A DNA stretch of 64,000 nucleotides from Actinomycetaceae bacterium TAE3-ERU4 (GTDB lineage Bacteria > Actinomycetota > Actinomycetes > Actinomycetales > Actinomycetaceae), in NCBI GenBank assembly GCA_019218365.1, contig JAHUUJ010000003.1:124001-188000 (forward strand), given 5' to 3'. This document shows positions 45,997 through 54,741 of this stretch, one piece after another; within the stretch, counting starts at the first letter, position 1, and the number at the start of each line of letters is the position of its first letter. The position numbers were made by a program, and so were the translations under genes. The notes under the pieces are model-generated. The model was not told the origin of the DNA, made no database searches, and was given only the letters and a program-made list of their open reading frames with translations.

Positions 45997-46755
45997 TCAG
46001 TCGTTCTCTAGCTCAGCCAGAACCTCATCAGAAACAGACAGGTTAGTGAAAACGTTCTGAACATCATCGGAATCTTCCAGAGCATCAATCAGCTTACCCA
46101 CCTTGCGCATGCCATCGGCATCCAGCTCAACTGAAGTTGAAGGCAACCACTGAACTTCCGCAGAATCATAGTCGATATTGGCCGCCTGCAAAGCTTTACG
46201 GACCTCAACTACGTCAGTAGCGGCGGAGATAATCTCAAAGTTATCTCCCTGGTCATTGACTTCTTCCGCTCCTGCATCCAAGACGGTTTCCAGCAAAGTT
46301 TCTTCGTCAATGCCTTCTCCTGCAGGAACCTGAACTACACCAAAACGGCTAAATAGGTAAGCTACCGAACCGGGGTCCGCAAGGCTTCCTCCGTTACGAG
46401 TAAAAGCTACACGCACTTCCGAAGCCGCACGGTTACGGTTATCCGTTAGACATTCAACCAAGAATGCAACACCATTAGGCCCGTATCCCTCGTACATAAT
46501 TGTCTGCCAGTCGGCACCGCCAGCGTCCTCGCCGGAACCACGTTTTACAGCGCGATCAATATTGTCAGCAGGAACCGAGTTCTTCTTCGCCTTTTGAATA
46601 GCATCAAATAGTGTGGGGTTACCGGCGGGGTCGCCACCGCCAGTTCGCGCCGCAACTTCAATGTTCTTAATCAAACGCGCAAACAGTTTTCCACGCTTGG
46701 CATCAATCGCAGCCTTCTTGTGCTTCGTTGTTGCCCACTTAGAGTGTCCCGACAT
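45997..46755 (-). CDS. YebC/PmpR-family regulatory protein
   Basis: 252-residue YebC family member, starting [18 protein letters not shown] as nearly all members do, with [22 protein letters not shown] in the middle (family core). YebC proteins are DNA-binding regulators or help translate proline-rich stretches, depending on subgroup; which applies here is not clear from sequence. It precedes ruvC as in most actinobacteria. Good ribosome site GAGGAGAAC. Confidence 0.93.
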   Translation of the reverse strand: MSGHSKWATTKHKKAAIDAKRGKLFARLIKNIEVAARTGGGDPAGNPTLFDAIQKAKKNSVPADNIDRAVKRGSGEDAGGADWQTIMYEGYGPNGVAFLVECLTDNRNRAASEVRVAFTRNGGSLADPGSVAYLFSRFGVVQVPAGEGIDEETLLETVLDAGAEEVNDQGDNFEIISAATDVVEVRKALQAANIDYDSAEVQWLPSTSVELDADGMRKVGKLIDALEDSDDVQNVFTNLSVSDEVLAELEND

Positions 46756-46838
46756 AAGTTCTCCTCATACTGGTTAAAGGTCTTTCAGTATTCTAACTTA
46801 TTTATCGTCATTAAGGCCTGAATAAAACCAAGCTTAAG

Positions 46839-47891
46839 CTAGGAATCACTGACTGGTAAAAGATCTAACAAATTGGAGGGAAAAACTCTGCCTCCTCGAT
46901 GAGCAAATTCCTCCACTTCTTTAGGAGAAATCCAAACTACCTTTTCTGAGCCAGAGTCTCCAAAAGTAGCTGTTAAATCTATATGGTCATCCAATACCAA
47001 ACTATAGAAAAGCTCATGTTGTTTAATAGGCCCAGACAGATAATCAAGCACAGCGTCACGCGAGGCAATAGGTTCCCCTATCTGATTATCACTTATCCGG
47101 ATTCCAGTTTCTTCATAAATCTCACGCACAAGCGCGCTAATCGGAGATTCTCCGGCTTCCAGTCCCCCGCCGATTGTATACAGGCATTCACGTCCATCCG
47201 GATACCCCTCATCACGACCACGAACGAGCAATAAATTACCTGCAGAATCTGTGATTAGCGCTCTGGCGGTCTGTCGTTGCCCGAGCTGAGGGGTAGTTAT
47301 CTCACGTTGCGCTAAAGAAACATCAAGTGAAAAATCACTTACTTCAAACCAGGCTTCTTGCAACTCTTTACGCTGTTGCTCTAACAACTTTGGAATTGCC
47401 TTTGTTTGCGCGATTAACGGAAAGAAGTTCGCGTCACCGCTCCAGCGTGGCACTATATGCTGATGCAGATGGGCAGCTATCCCGGCTCCGGCTACTTCTC
47501 CCTGGTTCATCCCCAGATTCATCCCATGACAAGAAGTAACACGCTTCAAGACACGCATTGCCCATGCAGTCACTTCCCCAAACTCTTGTCTCTCAGCAGG
47601 AGTCATATCAACATACTGGGGCACATGCCTATATGGTAATACCAGGAGATGCCCCGAGTTATAGGGGAAAAGATTCATCACCACGAATACCAATTCACCT
47701 CGATAGACTATTAGCCCATCCTCATCAGATTCTTTAGGTGATTGGCAAAAGGGACATTCTTGACTACGGGCGCTAGACGGTTTGGCATCGCCACCAATAT
47801 AAGCCATCCGGTGTGGGGTCCAAAGACGCGAAAAAGCATCTGGCGCACCTGGCAATTGGCTAGCTTCTTGAAATCTAGCGCCCGTTTCCAT
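46839..47891 (-). CDS. HIT-domain Ap4A phosphorylase-like protein fused to a Nudix hydrolase
   Basis: 350 residues in two domains. The N-terminal part (about 15-185) matches the actinobacterial HIT protein beside thrS (Rv2613c, an Ap4A phosphorylase in M. tuberculosis), with CPFC, MNLGMNQG and the HIT motif HLHQHIVPRW (141-150). The C-terminal part (about 205-340) is a Nudix domain with a complete Nudix box at 242-264 (GGLEAGE ... REIYEETGI). Both halves act on nucleotide phosphates, so joint clearing of nucleotides is likely. Its ATG overlaps the thrS stop. Confidence 0.9.
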   Translation of the reverse strand: METGARFQEASQLPGAPDAFSRLWTPHRMAYIGGDAKPSSARSQECPFCQSPKESDEDGLIVYRGELVFVVMNLFPYNSGHLLVLPYRHVPQYVDMTPAERQEFGEVTAWAMRVLKRVTSCHGMNLGMNQGEVAGAGIAAHLHQHIVPRWSGDANFFPLIAQTKAIPKLLEQQRKELQEAWFEVSDFSLDVSLAQREITTPQLGQRQTARALITDSAGNLLLVRGRDEGYPDGRECLYTIGGGLEAGESPISALVREIYEETGIRISDNQIGEPIASRDAVLDYLSGPIKQHELFYSLVLDDHIDLTATFGDSGSEKVVWISPKEVEEFAHRGGRVFPSNLLDLLPVSDS

Positions 47892-49855
47892 TAAAGTTCC
47901 TCGTTAGTCCGCGATTCGATAGCTTCCACAATACGTTGAACTGCCTCAGCAACTGGAACCTGGTTATCCTGACGTCCTCCGCGATAACGGAAAGAAACCG
48001 CTCCTGCATCAACATCGTCACCACCGGCAATTAGAGTGAAAGGAATCTTGTCCTTGGAGGCATTACGAATCTTCTTCCCGAAACGGTCATCCGATAAATC
48101 AACCTCGGCTCGTACACCAGCAGCAAGCAATTGTGCACAAATATCCTTACAGTACTGGTCAAAGGCTTCCGCAACTGGAACCAAACGAACCTGGACTGGA
48201 GCCAGCCAAGCGGGGAATGCCCCTGCGTAATGCTCTACCAGAATTCCAAAGAATCTTTCAATAGCCCCAAACTTCGCCGCGTGAATCATCACAGGACGTT
48301 TATGAGTTCCGTCCGGAGCCGTATATTCAAGTCCAAAACGCTCTGGCTGATTAAAGTCATACTGAATAGTTGACATCTGCCAAGTACGTCCCATAGCGTC
48401 CTTTACCTGAACTGAAATCTTTGGCCCGTAGAAAGCTGCCCCACCCGGATCAGGCACCCATTCCAAACCACTTTCTTCAACACACTGGCGTAATACATTC
48501 GTAGCATTTTCCCACTGCTGATCAGAGCCGATAAACTTGTCTTTTTTCTTTCCATCCTCATCGCGGGTTGAAAGCTCAAGGTAGAAGTCTTTCAAACCAA
48601 AATCGGATAGCAGCTTGAGAACAAAGTTAAGCAGGTGTTTAATTTCATCAGCGGCTTGCTCCTCCATCACATAACTGTGGGAGTCATCCTGCGTAATCAT
48701 ACGAACTCGAGTAAGACCCTGGAGAACACCAGATTTCTCATTTCGATAAACAGTCCCGAATTCAAAGAAACGCAACGGAAGTTCACGATACGAACGTCCA
48801 CGCGACTTAAAAATTAAGTTGTGCATTGGACAGTTCATAGCCTTGAGATAATACTTCTGCCCATCATCATCCATCGGGGGGAACATGCCATCCGCATAGT
48901 AGGGCAAGTGCCCAGAAGTATGGAACAAATCTTCACGAGAAATATGTGGTGTTGAAACGTACAAAAATCCATTTTCGATGTGAGCCTTACGTACGTAATC
49001 TTCCATCACACGACGAACTACACCACCCTTAGGATGGAATACTGGTAGACCTGCACCAAGTTCTTCTGGAAAGCTAAAAAGATCAAGCTCAGTACCCAGT
49101 TTACGGTGGTCGCGCTTTGCCGCTTCGGCAATCCGATTCTGGTAGGCAATAAGGTCATCCTTCGTTGCCCAAGCGGTACCGTAAATACGCTGCAATTGAT
49201 CATTGGCCTGATCTCCCTTCCAATAGGCGGAAGAAAACTTAGTCAGCGCGAATCCATTACCGATTAACCGTGTAGATGGAAGATGCGGACCGCGACACAA
49301 ATCAGTCCACACGCATTCACCGTTACGATTTACGTTGTCGTACATAGTCAGAGAGCCTTCTCCAACCTCGACCGACGCACCTTCAGCTCCCGAGCCCTTA
49401 GTCTGTACTAGTTCCAGTTTATAGGGCTGATTAGCTAGCTCCCGTTGGGCTTCTTCCTCGCTAATGGGACGGCGCACGAACCGCTGCCCTTCCTTAACGA
49501 TACGCTTCATACGCTTTTCAATCTGCTTAAGCAACTCTGGAGTTACAGACTCAATATTTCCAAAGTCATAGTAGAAACCGTCCCTGATAAAAGGACCAAT
49601 ACCCAAATTTACGTCAGGAAAAATCTCCTGCACGGCCTGTGCCATCACGTGCGTTGTTGAGTGACGCAAAATATTTAAGCCATCTTCGGAATCGATAGTT
49701 ACCGGCTCAACTTCTAACCCTGGCTCCAAAGGGGTTGACATATCTTTTAGCTGGCCATTGATACGGAGGGCAACTACTTCCTTACGACCCGAGAAAAGCT
49801 CGAACCCGTCAGCTTCGTCTTGGACTTTAATAGCACCCTGGGCTACGTGCGTCAC
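47891..49855 (-). CDS. thrS: Threonyl-tRNA synthetase
   Basis: Class II synthetase charging tRNA-Thr. It has 654 residues: N-terminal TGS-like and editing domains ([11 protein letters not shown], His-rich editing site), motif 2 ([20 protein letters not shown]), the zinc Cys in [12 protein letters not shown], and a C-terminal anticodon-binding domain ([11 protein letters not shown]). The GTG start has AAGGAG six bases upstream. A TACAAT -10-like hexamer lies at 49899-49904 (minus strand). No T-box is seen. Confidence 0.96.
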   Translation of the reverse strand: MTHVAQGAIKVQDEADGFELFSGRKEVVALRINGQLKDMSTPLEPGLEVEPVTIDSEDGLNILRHSTTHVMAQAVQEIFPDVNLGIGPFIRDGFYYDFGNIESVTPELLKQIEKRMKRIVKEGQRFVRRPISEEEAQRELANQPYKLELVQTKGSGAEGASVEVGEGSLTMYDNVNRNGECVWTDLCRGPHLPSTRLIGNGFALTKFSSAYWKGDQANDQLQRIYGTAWATKDDLIAYQNRIAEAAKRDHRKLGTELDLFSFPEELGAGLPVFHPKGGVVRRVMEDYVRKAHIENGFLYVSTPHISREDLFHTSGHLPYYADGMFPPMDDDGQKYYLKAMNCPMHNLIFKSRGRSYRELPLRFFEFGTVYRNEKSGVLQGLTRVRMITQDDSHSYVMEEQAADEIKHLLNFVLKLLSDFGLKDFYLELSTRDEDGKKKDKFIGSDQQWENATNVLRQCVEESGLEWVPDPGGAAFYGPKISVQVKDAMGRTWQMSTIQYDFNQPERFGLEYTAPDGTHKRPVMIHAAKFGAIERFFGILVEHYAGAFPAWLAPVQVRLVPVAEAFDQYCKDICAQLLAAGVRAEVDLSDDRFGKKIRNASKDKIPFTLIAGGDDVDAGAVSFRYRGGRQDNQVPVAEAVQRIVEAIESRTNEEL

Positions 49856-49898
49856 GACAGACTCCTTAAGATTTTATTTCAATGATTTAAACGTTGAA

Positions 49899-49904
49899 AT
49901 TGTA
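49899..49904 (-). promoter_or_regulatory. Possible -10 element of thrS
   Basis: TACAAT on the minus strand, 43 bases before the thrS GTG, leaving a leader of about 35 bases that contains the AAGGAG site. The -35 is unclear. Confidence 0.35.
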
Positions 49905-50027
49905 CCCCACCTTGAGGTAATTAAGGTGTATTTGAGAAGAAAAAAATCTCTCCAGAGCTAGTAAACACGCAAAACCCAAAGGATAGATATAAGCAAAATT
50001 ACTAACCTGTGAGGTAAAAGTTAAAAC

Positions 50028-50046
50028 GGAAAGGATAAAACTTTCC
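50028..50046 (-). terminator. Terminator of the tRNA cluster
   Basis: GGAAAG (50028-50033) pairs with CTTTCC (50041-50046) around a 7-base loop. On the minus strand it is followed by GTTTTAACTTTT, a T-rich tail. It lies just after tRNA-Cys. Confidence 0.65.
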
Positions 50047-50063
50047 AACACTAAATACTAAAG

Positions 50064-50137
50064 TGGAGGTGGGTACGGGATTCGAACCCGTGTATACGGC
50101 TTTGCAGGCCGCTGCCTCGCCTCTCGGCCAACCCACC
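50064..50137 (-). tRNA. tRNA-Cys (GCA)
   Basis: Minus-strand cloverleaf with acceptor GGTGGGT/ACCCACC, T-arm GGTTCGAATCC, anticodon loop with GCA, discriminator U as expected for Cys, and an encoded CCA. Last gene of the five-tRNA cluster. Confidence 0.95.
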
Positions 50138-50164
50138 ATAGTCTTTAGGTAACCCTAGAAACCG

Positions 50165-50237
50165 AGCGGATGACGGGACTCGAACCCGCGACCCTCACCT
50201 TGGCAAGGTGATGCTCTACCAACTGAGCCACATCCGC
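50165..50237 (-). tRNA. tRNA-Gly (GCC), copy 1
   Basis: Minus-strand cloverleaf with acceptor GCGGATG/CATCCGC, anticodon GCC in loop TTGCCAA, discriminator U and no encoded CCA. Identical to the copy at 50341-50413. Confidence 0.95.
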
Positions 50238-50267
50238 AATTTTGGGAATAGTTCTTACGAACTACCG

Positions 50268-50339
50268 TGGGCGATACTGGGTTCGAACCAGTGACCTCTT
50301 CCGTGTCAGGGAAGCGCGCTACCGCTGCGCCAATCGCCC
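50268..50339 (-). tRNA. tRNA-Val (GAC)
   Basis: Minus-strand cloverleaf with acceptor GGGCGAT/ATCGCCC, T-arm GGTTCGAACC and anticodon loop CTGACAC (anticodon GAC). Discriminator A; CCA not encoded. Only one base separates it from the upstream tRNA-Gly, so they must be cut from one transcript. Confidence 0.95.
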
Positions 50340-50340
50340 G

Positions 50341-50413
50341 AGCGGATGACGGGACTCGAACCCGCGACCCTCACCTTGGCAAGGTGATGCTCTACCAACT
50401 GAGCCACATCCGC
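50341..50413 (-). tRNA. tRNA-Gly (GCC), copy 2
   Basis: Same 73-base sequence as the copy at 50165-50237, anticodon GCC, no encoded CCA. Lies one base upstream of tRNA-Val (GAC). Confidence 0.95.
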
Positions 50414-50495
50414 GTTTTTCAACCTCGCTAGTTTAGCGCACTCTTTTGCAAAATCAAAACGAAGCAAAAAGAAGATAACTTTCTAACAAAAGTCG

Positions 50496-50567
50496 TGGGC
50501 GATACTGGGTTCGAACCAGTGACCTCTTCCGTGTGAAGGAAGCGCGCTACCGCTGCGCCAATCGCCC
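50496..50567 (-). tRNA. tRNA-Val (CAC)
   Basis: Minus-strand cloverleaf identical to tRNA-Val (GAC) except at positions 32 and 34, giving loop TTCACAC and anticodon CAC. First gene of the cluster, directly behind a good promoter. Confidence 0.94.
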
Positions 50568-50579
50568 TAGCAGGTTGAT

Positions 50580-50608
50580 AGTTTAGACTACCAGACATTG
50601 CCGTGCAA
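50580..50608 (-). promoter_or_regulatory. Promoter of the tRNA cluster
   Basis: On the minus strand, -35 TTGCAC (50603-50608) and -10 TAAACT (50580-50585) are separated by 17 bases. The -10 ends 12 bases before the tRNA-Val (CAC) gene. It is the clearest promoter in the window. Confidence 0.65.
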
Positions 50609-50725
50609 CATTATGGTTATTAGCATTTTCTTCCCTTTTACCCCACTAGCATCAGACAAGAAAAATAAATATTTCCCATAGCGTCATTTCCCCCACTTAC
50701 CGCTTTATCATGCAACAATACAACT
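50609..50725 (+). other. Intergenic region between the tRNA cluster and glgX
   Basis: Divergent spacer of AT-rich sequence. It holds TATCAT (50706-50711) and TACAAC just before the glgX ATG as possible -10 elements; no ribosome site for glgX and no -35 of note. No gene or repeat seen. Confidence 0.3.
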
Positions 50726-52846
50726 ATGGAAATTTGGCCTGGTAAACCCTACCCACTCGGCGCTACCTATGACGGTAGCGGGACAAACTTTGCTCTTTAT
50801 TCGTCTGTGGCTACTAAGGTTGAACTCTGCCTCCTAGACGAAAACCTAAATGAAACTCGCATCCCGTTAAATGAAGTGGACGCTTCTGTTTGGCACGGTT
50901 ATTTACCCGGCCTTCAGCCTGGACAGCGCTACGGATTTAGGGTGTACGGCCCCTATGCCCCTGATAACGGGCACCGTTGCGACCCCTCTAAATTGCTCTT
51001 GGACCCATATGCGCGAGCAATTTGCGGACAGGTAGAACATAACGAAGCAATGTATGCCTACAGCTTTAGTGACCCGCAGCAGCGCAACGAAAGCGATTCT
51101 AAAGAATTCAATATGCATGCGGTAGTTGTAAATCCCTATTTCGATTGGGGTAACGATCGAGCCCCAAGCCACGAGTACCATGAATCGGTCATCTACGAAG
51201 CGCACGTAAAAGGGTTAACTCAATCCAATCCTAATATTCCCGAAGAATTACGGGGGACATATGCCGGTATAGCACACCCGGAAACAATTGATTACCTAAA
51301 GCAACTAGGGATTACAGCACTGGAACTGATGCCCTGTCACCAATTTGTAAATGACCACCATCTAATTGAAAAAGGCCTTTCAAATTACTGGGGTTACAAT
51401 ACTATTGGCTTTTTTGCTCCACAAAATACCTACAGTTCCGCAACCGCTGCCGGTGGTGAAGTAGCAGAATTTAAATCTATGGTTAAGGCTCTTCACGAAG
51501 CTGACATAGAAGTAATCATGGACGTGGTTTACAACCACACTGCCGAGGGCAATCACATGGGCCCAACAATTTCTTTCCGGGGAATAGATAATGCTGCCTA
51601 CTATCGTTTAGTCGACAATGACAAAGCACACTATTTTGACACTACAGGAACCGGAAATTCCCTCCTCATGCGTTCCCCGGCGGTACTACAGCTAATTATG
51701 GATTCTTTACGCTACTGGGTTACTGAGATGCACGTAGATGGATTCCGTTTTGATTTAGCCTCTACCCTGGCTCGACAATTCCACGAAGTAGATAAACTAT
51801 CCGCATTCTTCGATTTGATTCATCAAGATCCAATTGTTTCCCAGGTAAAGCTTATTGCTGAACCTTGGGACGTTGGTGATGGCGGATACCAGGTGGGAGG
51901 TTTTCCTCCCCTATGGACCGAATGGAATGGAAAGTATCGCGATACTGTACGCGATTTCTGGAGGGGCGAGTTCTCAACACTTCCTGAATTTGCTTCTAGG
52001 TTCACCGGATCAGCTGATTTATATGAGACTTCGGGAAGATTACCATTAGCTTCAATTAACTTTGTTACCGCTCATGATGGTTTTACCATGCGTGATTTGG
52101 TTTCTTATAACGAAAAACATAACGAAGCCAATGGCGAAGGGGGAGCCGACGGCGAGTCTCATAACCGTAGTTGGAACTGCGGAGCTGAAGGCCCGACTGA
52201 AGATTCCGAAATCGTAAATCTCCGCGCACGACAACAGCGTAATTTCCTCGCAACTTTAATGCTCTCTCAAGGTGTTCCGATGTTGCTGCATGGAGACGAA
52301 TACGGACGTACGCAAAAAGGTAATAACAATGTTTATTGCCAAGATAATGAGCTTTCCTGGATGTCTTGGGACTTTACGAGCGAACAGAATGAGCTACGTG
52401 CTTTTACGAGCAAGTTAATTGCTTTACGTAAAGAACACCCGGTTTTTCGCCGCCGCCGTTTCTTCAAGGGAGCAGCCTCCCGAGGTGGGGAATCTGATTG
52501 GCGAGAAATTGAGTGGTTTAATCCTTCGGGAGAACACATGACCGAGGACGAATGGCAGCAATCATACGCCCGAGCCGTAATGATTTTCCTTAACGGTCAC
52601 GCAATCACCGAGGTAGATACCTATGGACGCCCAATAGACGATGATTCTTTCTTAGTTCTCTTTAACGCCGCATGGGAAGAAGTAAGTTTCACTCTTCCAG
52701 ACAGGTCTACCTCTGATTCATGGATTACGGTTCTTAATACTGCAGATGATAACGACACCTCCATACGTGAAGAAGGAGAAACATTGGTTCTTCCTCCTCA
52801 TTCGACATTGGTGTTTCGTGAGTATTTGCGCAAGGAAGAAAAGTAA
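50726..52846 (+). CDS. glgX: Glycogen debranching enzyme GlgX (isoamylase type)
   Basis: Cleaves alpha-1,6 branches in glycogen or limit dextrins. It has 706 residues: an N-terminal CBM48-like domain (YPLGATYDGSGTNFALYSS), a GH13 catalytic barrel with DGFRFDLAST (nucleophile Asp), LIAEPWDVGDGGYQVG (acid Glu) and TAHDGFTMRD (third Asp), and a C-terminal beta domain. Glycogen storage is implied. The ATG lacks a ribosome site, so its mRNA may be leaderless. Confidence 0.95.
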   Translation: MEIWPGKPYPLGATYDGSGTNFALYSSVATKVELCLLDENLNETRIPLNEVDASVWHGYLPGLQPGQRYGFRVYGPYAPDNGHRCDPSKLLLDPYARAICGQVEHNEAMYAYSFSDPQQRNESDSKEFNMHAVVVNPYFDWGNDRAPSHEYHESVIYEAHVKGLTQSNPNIPEELRGTYAGIAHPETIDYLKQLGITALELMPCHQFVNDHHLIEKGLSNYWGYNTIGFFAPQNTYSSATAAGGEVAEFKSMVKALHEADIEVIMDVVYNHTAEGNHMGPTISFRGIDNAAYYRLVDNDKAHYFDTTGTGNSLLMRSPAVLQLIMDSLRYWVTEMHVDGFRFDLASTLARQFHEVDKLSAFFDLIHQDPIVSQVKLIAEPWDVGDGGYQVGGFPPLWTEWNGKYRDTVRDFWRGEFSTLPEFASRFTGSADLYETSGRLPLASINFVTAHDGFTMRDLVSYNEKHNEANGEGGADGESHNRSWNCGAEGPTEDSEIVNLRARQQRNFLATLMLSQGVPMLLHGDEYGRTQKGNNNVYCQDNELSWMSWDFTSEQNELRAFTSKLIALRKEHPVFRRRRFFKGAASRGGESDWREIEWFNPSGEHMTEDEWQQSYARAVMIFLNGHAITEVDTYGRPIDDDSFLVLFNAAWEEVSFTLPDRSTSDSWITVLNTADDNDTSIREEGETLVLPPHSTLVFREYLRKEEK

Positions 52847-52851
52847 AATTT

Positions 52852-52891
52852 AGTGTGTTCGTAACCCGGCTAGACGGGTTACGAACACACT
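52852..52891. terminator. Bidirectional terminator between glgX and the secreted-protein gene
   Basis: A 17-bp perfect stem (52852-52868 with 52875-52891) and 6-base loop lie between two converging genes. Very stable; the strongest hairpin in the window. Confidence 0.8.
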
Positions 52892-52895
52892 CTTA

Positions 52896-53825
52896 TCAAT
52901 GACCGTTTAGTTCTTCTGCATCATCTGTATTGAAGATTTCATACGGTTTAACGAGCTGAGCTTTACCTTTTTGAGTAGTTACTAAGGGATTTGGCAGAGT
53001 TATTTTCTCCTTTGTAAACGGATCCGTGAAATTAACTTCCCAATAGATTCTGTAGATTGGATAGAATGTTCCCGTATGAGTAAATTTACGATGCATTTGC
53101 CCATGTTTCCCCTCTGGATAAGGCAAAGGTTTTTTAGTAGTGCTAAGAACCTTTCCCCCGTCACCCAAATCTGCTTCATAGCGAATGGCATGTAAATGTA
53201 CCAAGATTTCCTTATCTGCAATATTTACCGTTAATTCCTGTTCCGTTACATCAGCGTAAATAATCGCATCTTTGTCGGGGATGTGTCTCCCATCTGGCTG
53301 AATATGAATCCCGCGCCCTTCTATGGAACGCTGCACTTTATCTCGCAATATATTTTTCACCTGTGGAGATACTCCCCTAGGGCGAGGGATATCTTTCTTC
53401 GGGCCACGCGGGTATAACATGTCATAAAGGGCACTACAGTTTTTTCCTAGGCTGGCACCTGGACCAAAAGTATTATTTACTTTTCTTGCCAGTGCTTCCT
53501 CTGCATAATATTCGTACAAGGATTCCTCTCTACTAAGAGGAGAACCAACTTTTCGTAGTTTCCAATCCCAGCAAACACGTCTCCAAGCAAACCCTTCGGG
53601 AACGCCGGAAGAAACTGAAGAAGCTAATACTTTCTTTTGAATTGCATTTCTTCTCCCAACGCTTTCTTCAGCACTAATAGAAAACTTATTTCCGCTTACC
53701 TCACTTGTTATCTCAACATTCTTTTCCTCATTCGTTCCCATAGCTACAGATATACTGGAAGATAGTAAAACAACAGTCAATATAAATGAAACACTAATCT
53801 TGATAGTAATTTTCTGTATGGTCAT
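52896..53825 (-). CDS. Secreted protein of unknown function
   Basis: 309 residues with an N-terminal signal peptide (about 1-29, cleavage near ISVAMG). The first third of the mature part is charged and low in recognisable motifs. The C-terminal third has ADLGDGGKVLSTT and HRKFTHTGTFYPIYRIYWEV, which resembles a PKD-like beta sandwich (GDG followed by a tyrosine-type strand); this is a tentative reading. Its ATG overlaps the lipoprotein stop, so the two are coupled. AT-rich codon use compared with neighbours. Confidence 0.7.
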   Translation of the reverse strand: MTIQKITIKISVSFILTVVLLSSSISVAMGTNEEKNVEITSEVSGNKFSISAEESVGRRNAIQKKVLASSVSSGVPEGFAWRRVCWDWKLRKVGSPLSREESLYEYYAEEALARKVNNTFGPGASLGKNCSALYDMLYPRGPKKDIPRPRGVSPQVKNILRDKVQRSIEGRGIHIQPDGRHIPDKDAIIYADVTEQELTVNIADKEILVHLHAIRYEADLGDGGKVLSTTKKPLPYPEGKHGQMHRKFTHTGTFYPIYRIYWEVNFTDPFTKEKITLPNPLVTTQKGKAQLVKPYEIFNTDDAEELNGH

Positions 53826-54574
53826 TTTAATTCAAAATTCAATAATTTAACTACATACCATCCATTATTTTTCCAAGCCAAGGAAATACCAAAATTATCT
53901 TTATAATTCTCTTGTATTTTTTCTATCTTTGATGATTTACCTCGCTTATAAAACCCTAGGTCTGCCACAATTCCAAATGAGTATTCAAATTCAGGAATCT
54001 GCGAACTTAAATTTCCATGTTTAAAATGGTCAGGATAACCAGTGCGCACCCACTTGCCCTCTTGCTTAATTTTCCAAAGAGCTACATGACGATTACGACA
54101 GTCTTTACATTCCAAGCTTTCAAGACTGCGCGTTATTTCAGAAGAACCTACATTAGCCCCATAAGCAACCATAGTTATGTAATAAAAAGCAAATTCTAAT
54201 GCTCCCTCTTTAGTATGCTCGGCTGCCAACGGCGGGAACGCTATCTTCTTTGAATCAAGTACCCAATCAGGCAAGGGGGGTGCATCGTGCGGCTGCGCGG
54301 GAATCTTAAACCGATTCTTTAATTGAGCGCGCTCAGCATTTATATCACCACTGGAACCAAGATTTAGAGGGAGTACCTCATCTGCCGGAGGAGCCTCAAT
54401 GCTGTACGTACGTTCAGGGGTCTCAGGACTCTCAGGAACAGAAATAGTAGGTGAAGCAGTCAGACTCTCCCCTGATTTTACACAAGCAGTAAGCGTAGTC
54501 AACGAAAATACACTTAACAACAGGATTAAATAACCAGCACCCTTACTGGTCGCACGTAAAGAAAACATATTCAA
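53822..54574 (-). CDS. Lipoprotein, DUF6318-like
   Basis: 250 residues with a lipoprotein signal (LTTLTAC lipobox, Cys about 31), a Pro/Ser-rich linker, and a C-terminal domain with FAFYYITMVAYGANVG and SLECKDCRN (paired cysteines), the pattern of actinobacterial DUF6318 lipoproteins. Function unknown. It is translationally coupled to the secreted protein that follows, suggesting that they work together at the cell surface. Confidence 0.75.
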   Translation of the reverse strand: MNMFSLRATSKGAGYLILLLSVFSLTTLTACVKSGESLTASPTISVPESPETPERTYSIEAPPADEVLPLNLGSSGDINAERAQLKNRFKIPAQPHDAPPLPDWVLDSKKIAFPPLAAEHTKEGALEFAFYYITMVAYGANVGSSEITRSLESLECKDCRNRHVALWKIKQEGKWVRTGYPDHFKHGNLSSQIPEFEYSFGIVADLGFYKRGKSSKIEKIQENYKDNFGISLAWKNNGWYVVKLLNFELK

Positions 54575-54676
54575 TTTCTCCCAAATGTTAGGATATTGAT
54601 GTTTTAAGAATACTCCATCCCGGCTTGACGGGGAAGAAAATATCCACAGGTTTTCTTTGCCTATTTATCAAAATAA

Positions 54677-54714
54677 AACGGTTTCCATAAGAACTATCTC
54701 CTATGGAAACCGTT
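54677..54714 (-). terminator. Terminator downstream of the FemAB gene
   Basis: A 13-bp perfect stem (54677-54689 with 54702-54714); on the minus strand the tail is TTTTATTTTG. A good intrinsic terminator for the ATP-grasp/FemAB operon. Confidence 0.8.
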
Positions 54715-54741
54715 AAGAAAAGTATCGTTATTGCTTCTTTA

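Noticed and set aside
49856-50063. T-box leader upstream of thrS.
   Set aside because: No T-box core sequence or specifier/terminator arrangement; the hairpin found here belongs to the tRNA cluster on the same strand, ahead of thrS.
50064-50567. CRISPR-like direct repeats.
   Set aside because: The repeats are tRNA genes; two identical tRNA-Gly and two near-identical tRNA-Val explain them.
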